This document shows, in pieces, positions 60,361 through 64,000 of a stretch of 64,000 bases of DNA. A model generated the notes under the pieces. The model had not been told where the DNA came from, ran no database searches, and saw nothing but the letters and a program-made list of their open reading frames with translations. A program made the translations under genes and the position numbers. Numbering within the stretch: the stretch's first letter is position 1; every line of letters begins with the position of its first letter. The stretch covers positions 620,001 through 684,000 of the forward strand of contig CAVYRN010000009.1 in assembly GCA_963771015.1 (NCBI GenBank). The letters run 5' to 3'. The DNA is from CAVSJJ01 sp963771015. GTDB lineage: Bacteria > Actinomycetota > Actinomycetes > Actinomycetales > Dermatophilaceae.

Positions 60361-60918
60361 GTGTCTCCCAACGAGGTCCGCCTGCGGGCCCGCACGGCCG
60401 ACGACATCCCCGTCCTCGCGGCCTCACTGCTCGAACAACAGGCGGAGTCGCGCTATCCCTTCCGAGACCCGTTGCCTGTCCCCATCGAGGAGTTCCTCCA
60501 CACGGACGACGCCCTGGGTGCCTGGGTGGCCGACGTAGATGGAGTACCCGTTGGCCACGTATGCCGCGTCGGTCCGGCCCACGGGTTCCCCGGTGCCGAC
60601 GACCTCAACGCGGTGTGCGCCGCAGCGTACGGCTGCAGCCCGGGGGACCTGACCTGGGTCAGCGCGCTGTTCGTGGCAAGGGGAGCCCGCGGACGCGGTC
60701 TCGGTCGCCGGCTCCTGGAGTGCGTCGTGATCGACGCCCGCCGGAACGGTCAGCACCCGTGCTTGGAGGTGCTCCCGGTTCATCCGGCCGCCATGAACCT
60801 GTACCTGTCGACCGGCTGGCGGACCGTGCACCAGCTTCGGCCTGGCTGGCTGACCAGCGAGGTCGGTGAGCACGGACCGGATGTGAACGTGATGGTCCTC
60901 GTCGATCGCCAGGGGTGA
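60361..60918 (+). CDS. GNAT family N-acetyltransferase
   Basis: A 185-residue GNAT protein. EVRLRARTADDIPVLAASLLEQQ begins the fold (given in part), WVSALFVARGARGRGLGRRLLE is the acetyl-CoA loop, and VLPVHPAAMNLYLSTGWRTV is a standard C-terminal strand-helix. Substrate unknown. The GTG at 60361 keeps the core; an upstream ATG at 60337 is also possible. It sits in the accessory stretch beside arr. Confidence 0.8.
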   Translation: MSPNEVRLRARTADDIPVLAASLLEQQAESRYPFRDPLPVPIEEFLHTDDALGAWVADVDGVPVGHVCRVGPAHGFPGADDLNAVCAAAYGCSPGDLTWVSALFVARGARGRGLGRRLLECVVIDARRNGQHPCLEVLPVHPAAMNLYLSTGWRTVHQLRPGWLTSEVGEHGPDVNVMVLVDRQG

Positions 60919-61156
60919 ACGCGATCGGGTCATCCGGGCCGGTAGCCACGCGGCGGAGTGGGCCGGTCCGGTGTAGTCCGCGACTTCCTGTCCCGCGGTG
61001 AGCGTCGCGTTCGAGGCCGCCGCTTGACGGCAGATCGCTGAGGGGTCGTCATGGAGGTCGTTCCAGTTTCAGGATAGGGCGTGGGTGGGGGCTTGCGGCA
61101 AGGCCCGGTCGGAGCGGCAAACTGGCGCGTCCATCTCGTAGGCATAAGGAGCTAGC

Positions 61157-61579
61157 GTGGCGCAACCGCTCGATGACGGCCCGTTCTTCCACGGCACGAT
61201 CGCGGACCTGGGTGTTGGTGAGTTGCTCACGGCCGGACACCGGTCGAACTACCGTCCCGAGATCGTGATGAACCACGTGTACTTCACCGCACTGATCGAC
61301 GGCGCGGGACTGGCCGCCGAGATCGCCGCCGAACTCGCAGGGGGCCCACGGCGACCGAGGGTTTACGCGGTAGAGCCGACCGGGGCGTTCGAGAACGACC
61401 CCAACGTGACGGACAAGAAGTTCCCCGGGAACCCAACGCGGTCTTACCGCAGCAGCGCCCCGCTGCGGATTCTGGACGAGATCACCGAGTGGACGAGGCT
61501 GACACCGGAAGAACTCCAGGCGTGGCGCAGGCGGCTGTCTGTGCTCCTCTCGAGCGAGGGCGGCGAAATCCTCAATTGA
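61157..61579 (+). CDS. arr: Rifampin ADP-ribosyltransferase (Arr)
   Basis: A 140-residue enzyme of the Arr family that uses NAD to ADP-ribosylate rifamycins and inactivate them. It has GPFFHGTIADL with His12, NYRPEIVMNHVYFTA with Tyr42, DPNVTDKKFPGNPTRSYRS with probable catalytic Asp86, and RILDEITEW. These correspond to the His-Tyr-Asp triad of mycobacterial Arr. Start GTG 61157 with AAGGAG 5 bases upstream. Usually intrinsic in environmental actinobacteria. Stands alone; no mobile element seen beside it. Confidence 0.93.
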   Translation: MAQPLDDGPFFHGTIADLGVGELLTAGHRSNYRPEIVMNHVYFTALIDGAGLAAEIAAELAGGPRRPRVYAVEPTGAFENDPNVTDKKFPGNPTRSYRSSAPLRILDEITEWTRLTPEELQAWRRRLSVLLSSEGGEILN

Positions 61580-61673
61580 GCGGGCCGACCGCCGGCAAGG
61601 TCGTTGGCTGGTGCGGCCGCTGGCGGTGATGAGGGAGGCCAACTCGCGGCGAAGTGGGAGCCGTGTGGACGAG

Positions 61674-61955
61674 TCATGTCGTCGCCGAGGTTGCGCGTCG
61701 GCGGAGGACGAGCGTGGCGACGGTGGTGACCGTTGCGATGACCAGAGCCACCACGTTCGGAATCACGAGCGCCAGGTTCGACGATGCGATCCCGTACAGC
61801 GCCCACAGCGCGAACCCTGGCAGGAGGACGAGCAGATACCCGACCGAGACATCATCCGACGAACCTCGCTGCACCATCCGGCGAAGTTGCAGCAGTGGAG
61901 CCAGGGCCATGAGTATGGCCCAACTGGCGGCGGCGAAGGCGAGAGTGGTGACCAC
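61674..61955 (-). CDS. SemiSWEET-type small sugar transporter (PQ-loop/MtN3)
   Basis: A 93-residue protein with three TM helices, the size of bacterial SemiSWEETs, which work as dimers to move sugars down a gradient. The first helix has LAPLLQLRRMVQRGSSDDVSVG (an APxxQ motif in place of PQ), and the second and third are LLVLLPGFALWALYGIAS and NVVALVIATVTTVATLVL. GTG start at 61955. Substrate unknown. Confidence 0.82.
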   Translation of the reverse strand: MVTTLAFAAASWAILMALAPLLQLRRMVQRGSSDDVSVGYLLVLLPGFALWALYGIASSNLALVIPNVVALVIATVTTVATLVLRRRATSATT

Positions 61956-62123
61956 GAGCGCGATCCCTTCGATCTGCGCTCGTACCGTGGGGTCACGTCC
62001 GCAGACTGCGGGGGCGCTAACGCAACCACTGCCACGCTAGCCCACCGGACGCCAAAAGCCGCCCTGAGGCCGGTCGGCTGGAGCGCAGTGACTCGATTGT
62101 CGGGCGGCTCCGGTCGGCTGGTA

Positions 62124-62139
62124 CATGACTTACGTCATG
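62124..62139. promoter_or_regulatory. Perfect palindrome at the start of the GIY-YIG-like gene
   Basis: CATGAC-TTAC-GTCATG has perfect 6-base arms and includes both possible start codons (62125 and 62137). It may be an operator; the cognate protein is unknown. Confidence 0.5.
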
Positions 62140-62658
62140 AAGTGGACGCGGGAGGGCTTGATAGCGATCGTCTTCGAGGGCTTCGTTCGCATCAGTGACC
62201 TGCCTGCCGCCCCGGTTCCGCGGGGCCCAGGCGTTTACGTGGTGCTTCGCGATCGCGGTGATGGTCCCGCCTTCACTGAGAACAGCTCCGCCGGACGCTT
62301 CAAGGGCAAGGACCCTTCGGTCCCGATGTCGAAGGTCGAATCGGCGTGGGTACCCGGGGCGCACGTCCTCCACATCGGGAAGGCGTCAGGCGGCGCCACC
62401 GGTCGGCGTGGCGTTGCGAAGCGGCTCGACGAATTCCGACGTCACGGAGATGGCCAGCCGATTGGCCATTGGGGCGGACGCTACCTCTGGCAGCTCAGCG
62501 ATAGCGACGAGCTGCTTGTCGCCTGGCTGGAGATCCCTGACGCGGACCCGGAAGACGTTGAGTCTCAGCTCATAGCCGAGTTTGTGCGGGACTGGACCGT
62601 CCGGCCCTTCGCCAATCGCAAGGGCGGCCGAAGGATCGCCGGGTCGCAGCCACAGTAG
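62125..62658 (+). CDS. GIY-YIG-like nuclease-fold protein
   Basis: A 177-residue protein from ATG 62125 (or 62137, 4 codons shorter). Weak GIY-YIG features: PGVYVVLRD for the first GIY strand, HVLHIGKAS for the YIG strand, then RLDEFRRHGDGQPIGHWGG and a late Glu (DVESQLIAEF). The classic catalytic Arg and Glu are plausibly present. Length matches small standalone domains. No partner gene. It may be a repair or mobile-type nuclease, or an inactive relative. Confidence 0.6.
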   Translation: MTYVMKWTREGLIAIVFEGFVRISDLPAAPVPRGPGVYVVLRDRGDGPAFTENSSAGRFKGKDPSVPMSKVESAWVPGAHVLHIGKASGGATGRRGVAKRLDEFRRHGDGQPIGHWGGRYLWQLSDSDELLVAWLEIPDADPEDVESQLIAEFVRDWTVRPFANRKGGRRIAGSQPQ

Positions 62659-62704
62659 GTCCGCTGGCGGCGGATGGACGCGGGTGCGACACGCTCGCAC
62701 TCGT

Positions 62705-63232
62705 TCAGGGGACCGTGGTGCTCGCGTCGGTCTCTGGCCGACCACGCTGGAAGAGCACCTCGTACAGGTACTGCTCGCCCCGCGTGCCGGTGCGCGTGAG
62801 CCCTGCGCGTTCAAGGGTCCGCTGGGAGGCGACGTTGTCCCGGTCCGTGTCGGCGACCACCCGTAACAACCCCTGCTGCGGGGCGAAGTCCAGCAGGACC
62901 CGGACGGCCTCGGCCGCGTAGCCCGCTCCCCGAGCGGACGGAACGAGACCGTAGCCGATCTCGACCGACCCGGCCTCAGGCTTGCCCTTGAACCCGATGC
63001 CGCCGATCGCCTTCGCATCCTCGGTCCGGATGACCACGTAGTGCCCGAAGGGGCGCTGGTCACCACCAGCCGCCGTGGCGCGCAGGTACATGGTGGCCCC
63101 GACGACATCGCCCTCGAACGGGAAGTCCTCCGCCCAGCAGTCCTGCGGACCGGGTCGCCCCGCGACGATGCGCTCTGCTTCGACGGTGTCCACAGGGCGC
63201 AGGATCAGCCGCTCGGCACGTAGCTCGTCCAC
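62705..63232 (-). CDS. GNAT acetyltransferase, RimJ/RimL type
   Basis: A 175-residue GNAT. It begins VDELRAERLILRPVDTVEAE, has GSVEIGYGLVPSARGAGYAAEAVRVLLDF (cited in part: EIGYGLVPSARGAGYAAEA) and NVASQRTLERAGLTRTG, all typical of the RimJ/RimL group that acetylates protein N-termini or small amines. GTG 63232 gives a standard length; the longer frame to 63301 adds unlikely sequence. Confidence 0.82.
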   Translation of the reverse strand: MDELRAERLILRPVDTVEAERIVAGRPGPQDCWAEDFPFEGDVVGATMYLRATAAGGDQRPFGHYVVIRTEDAKAIGGIGFKGKPEAGSVEIGYGLVPSARGAGYAAEAVRVLLDFAPQQGLLRVVADTDRDNVASQRTLERAGLTRTGTRGEQYLYEVLFQRGRPETDASTTVP

Positions 63233-63594
63233 CCGGCCAGGACAACAGACGACCCGCCACGAGCTCAAGCGATTTGCGTCAACGCCCGCTTGCACCATCA
63301 TCCGAGGCAGGTCGTCTGGCGGCGGAAGGACTCACCCACGAGATGGACCAGAAATCCGGGGGCCGGGCACAGTGACCGCTCTCCCCGTTCGCCTCTGGTC
63401 CACCCGGTTCGGCGGCTGCACCACGCGCGGGGGTGGCGCGTACCCCGCACGCCGAGCGGTATGCCGCCTGCCGGCAATGCGGCAAAGATCGTCACCCCGA
63501 CGTCGGGGAGCTGGGCCGGGCGCCACCGACCAGGCGACGAGGCACCGAGCAGCCCCCGATAGGCAGGCGGCGGCGGAGGCGCTCTAATGGAGGC
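63233..63594. other. 362-base gap with no recognised gene
   Basis: No frame gives a convincing protein. One plus-strand frame near 63459-63500 reads RYAACRQCGKDRHP, which could be a gene remnant with a CxxC pair, but nothing else supports it. A GTATGCCG octamer is at 63459-63466. The probable -10 of the next gene is at its right end. Confidence 0.5.
63583..63588 (+). promoter_or_regulatory. -10 box of a leaderless promoter
   Basis: TCTAAT ends 7 bases before the ATG at 63595. GGAGG at 63589-63593 is too close to serve as a normal ribosome site. Confidence 0.45.
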
Positions 63595-64000
63595 ATGCCT
63601 TCCCAGCGGCGCGTCCGCGCCCAGGTGGTCGAGTCGTGGTTCCGCTCGGCCGCCGCCGGGGTGCGCGCCGAGACCGTCGACGCCCCGATCACGCTGCCGG
63701 GCGACGCGCTGCACGACCACCGGGAGGCCCACCCGTTGGCCAGGGTGTTCCCCCTTCTGGACGACGTCCTCGGTCAGGCCGCCCGGGACTGCGACGCGAT
63801 CATGGCGGTCTCCGATGCCGCGGGACAGCTCCTCTGGGTGTGCGGCTCGCCGAGGGTCCTGCGCCGTGCCGAGGCCATCGGCTTCGTCGAAGGCAGCAAC
63901 TGGGACGAGCGCCTCGCCGGGACCAACGCGCCCGGCATGGCACTGACCCTCGACGACTCCGTCCAGGTGGTCGGGGCCGAGCACTTCCGTCGGTCGGTGC
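63595..64000 (+). CDS. GAF-domain regulator, AcoR-like N-terminal part (cut by window edge)
   Basis: The first 135 codons are present. RVRAQVVESWFRSAAAGVRAE at the start (quoted in part) and DAIMAVSDAAGQLLWVCGSP, GTNAPGMALTLDDSVQVVGAEHF are the N-terminal and GAF parts of AcoR-type activators. In actinobacteria such proteins often control a neighbouring aldehyde dehydrogenase and end in a Fis-type HTH. The C-terminus and neighbours lie outside the window. Confidence 0.75.
   Translation, partial: MPSQRRVRAQVVESWFRSAAAGVRAETVDAPITLPGDALHDHREAHPLARVFPLLDDVLGQAARDCDAIMAVSDAAGQLLWVCGSPRVLRRAEAIGFVEGSNWDERLAGTNAPGMALTLDDSVQVVGAEHFRRSV

Larger units (their letters stand above)
56..63466. repeat. 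Over-represented octamer GTATGCCG / CGGCATAC, 45 copies
   Basis: Hand-counted starts for GTATGCCG on the plus strand: 823, 7486, 8688, 14196, 14268, 16176, 21077, 23452, 26824, 28228, 29165, 30590, 31205, 34002, 37078, 38560, 42581, 42841, 45782, 47249, 47588, 50218, 54118, 60559, 63459. For CGGCATAC: 56, 4664, 11562, 13844, 17582, 18679, 21034, 23668, 26904, 28266, 33789, 33847, 35581, 36780, 39934, 43092, 49210, 51908, 53889, 54596. Two more sites match seven of eight bases (43167, 52365). Strands are nearly equal (25 and 20). A few may have been missed. Confidence 0.8.

Noticed and set aside
61157..61579. arr as part of a resistance integron or transposon
   Set aside because: No integrase, attC site, transposase or inverted repeats are seen next to it; intrinsic arr genes are common in actinobacteria.
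63459..63502. Fragment RYAACRQCGKDRHP as a gene remnant
   Set aside because: Too short, no start, no matching flanking sequence; kept only as a remark.

Overview
The window is about 64 kb of very GC-rich DNA from an actinobacterium. GTG starts are common, as are ATGA/GTGA stop-start overlaps, and many genes look leaderless, with a TAnnnT-type -10 box exactly 7 bases before the start codon. Two SAM-IV-type leaders, CGAAC-type SOS boxes, class II NrdJ with NrdR, DUF4192, DUF2510 and F420-type reductase families all fit Actinomycetes. Gene content suggests order Micrococcales, possibly Intrasporangiaceae; that family placement is an inference. No rRNA, tRNA, insertion sequence, complete prophage or CRISPR array was recognised.

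Layout. 1-5.4 kb: a minus-strand translationally coupled redox cluster (oxidoreductase start, ferric-reductase-like membrane protein, ApbE flavin transferase, secreted Ser-rich protein), then a two-component system and secreted proteins. 5.4-14.5 kb: amidohydrolase, DegV, PlsY, the DNA-uptake genes comEA-comEC, a LysR regulator divergent from a sirtuin, and an acetyltransferase. 14.6-22.6 kb: an SOS and deoxynucleotide block: lexA divergent from a LysM cell-division inhibitor, then nrdR and nrdJ behind paired NrdR boxes. 22.7-36.8 kb: membrane proteins, a NERD protein, a DUF4921 protein, a 999-residue secreted CotH/lamin-tail protein, a patatin, ornithine aminotransferase, a PspC protein and redox enzymes. 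36.9-38.5 kb: SAM-IV leader plus metY. 38.5-42.1 kb: two paralogous LicD-like proteins around a methyltransferase. 42.3-51.9 kb: a WXG-type pair, hrpA, a PAC2 protein, an orphan family-A DNA polymerase, EcsC and DUF1232 proteins. 52-56.8 kb: DUF4192, a second SAM-IV leader plus metX, a universal stress protein and the principal sigma factor. 56.9-63.3 kb: a more accessory stretch with a CadC-like sensor and CDF metal exporter, dodecin, a secreted HNH nuclease, two GNAT enzymes, rifampin ADP-ribosyltransferase, SemiSWEET and a GIY-YIG-like protein. The window ends inside a GAF-domain regulator.

The genes combine into a few working units. metX and metY are two steps of methionine synthesis under the same class of S-adenosylmethionine sensor. 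lexA and the LysM gene form an SOS unit. nrdR and nrdJ form a deoxynucleotide-supply unit. The CadC/CDF pair is a metal-efflux unit.

The most unusual signal is not a gene. The octamer GTATGCCG (either strand) occurs 45 times by hand count, against roughly two expected from base composition. It lies on both strands, in genes and between them, sometimes forcing rare codons such as ATA. Its density resembles that of DNA-uptake sequences in other bacteria, and comEA/comEC are in this window. It nearly disappears between 54.6 and 63.4 kb, the stretch that also looks most recently acquired.
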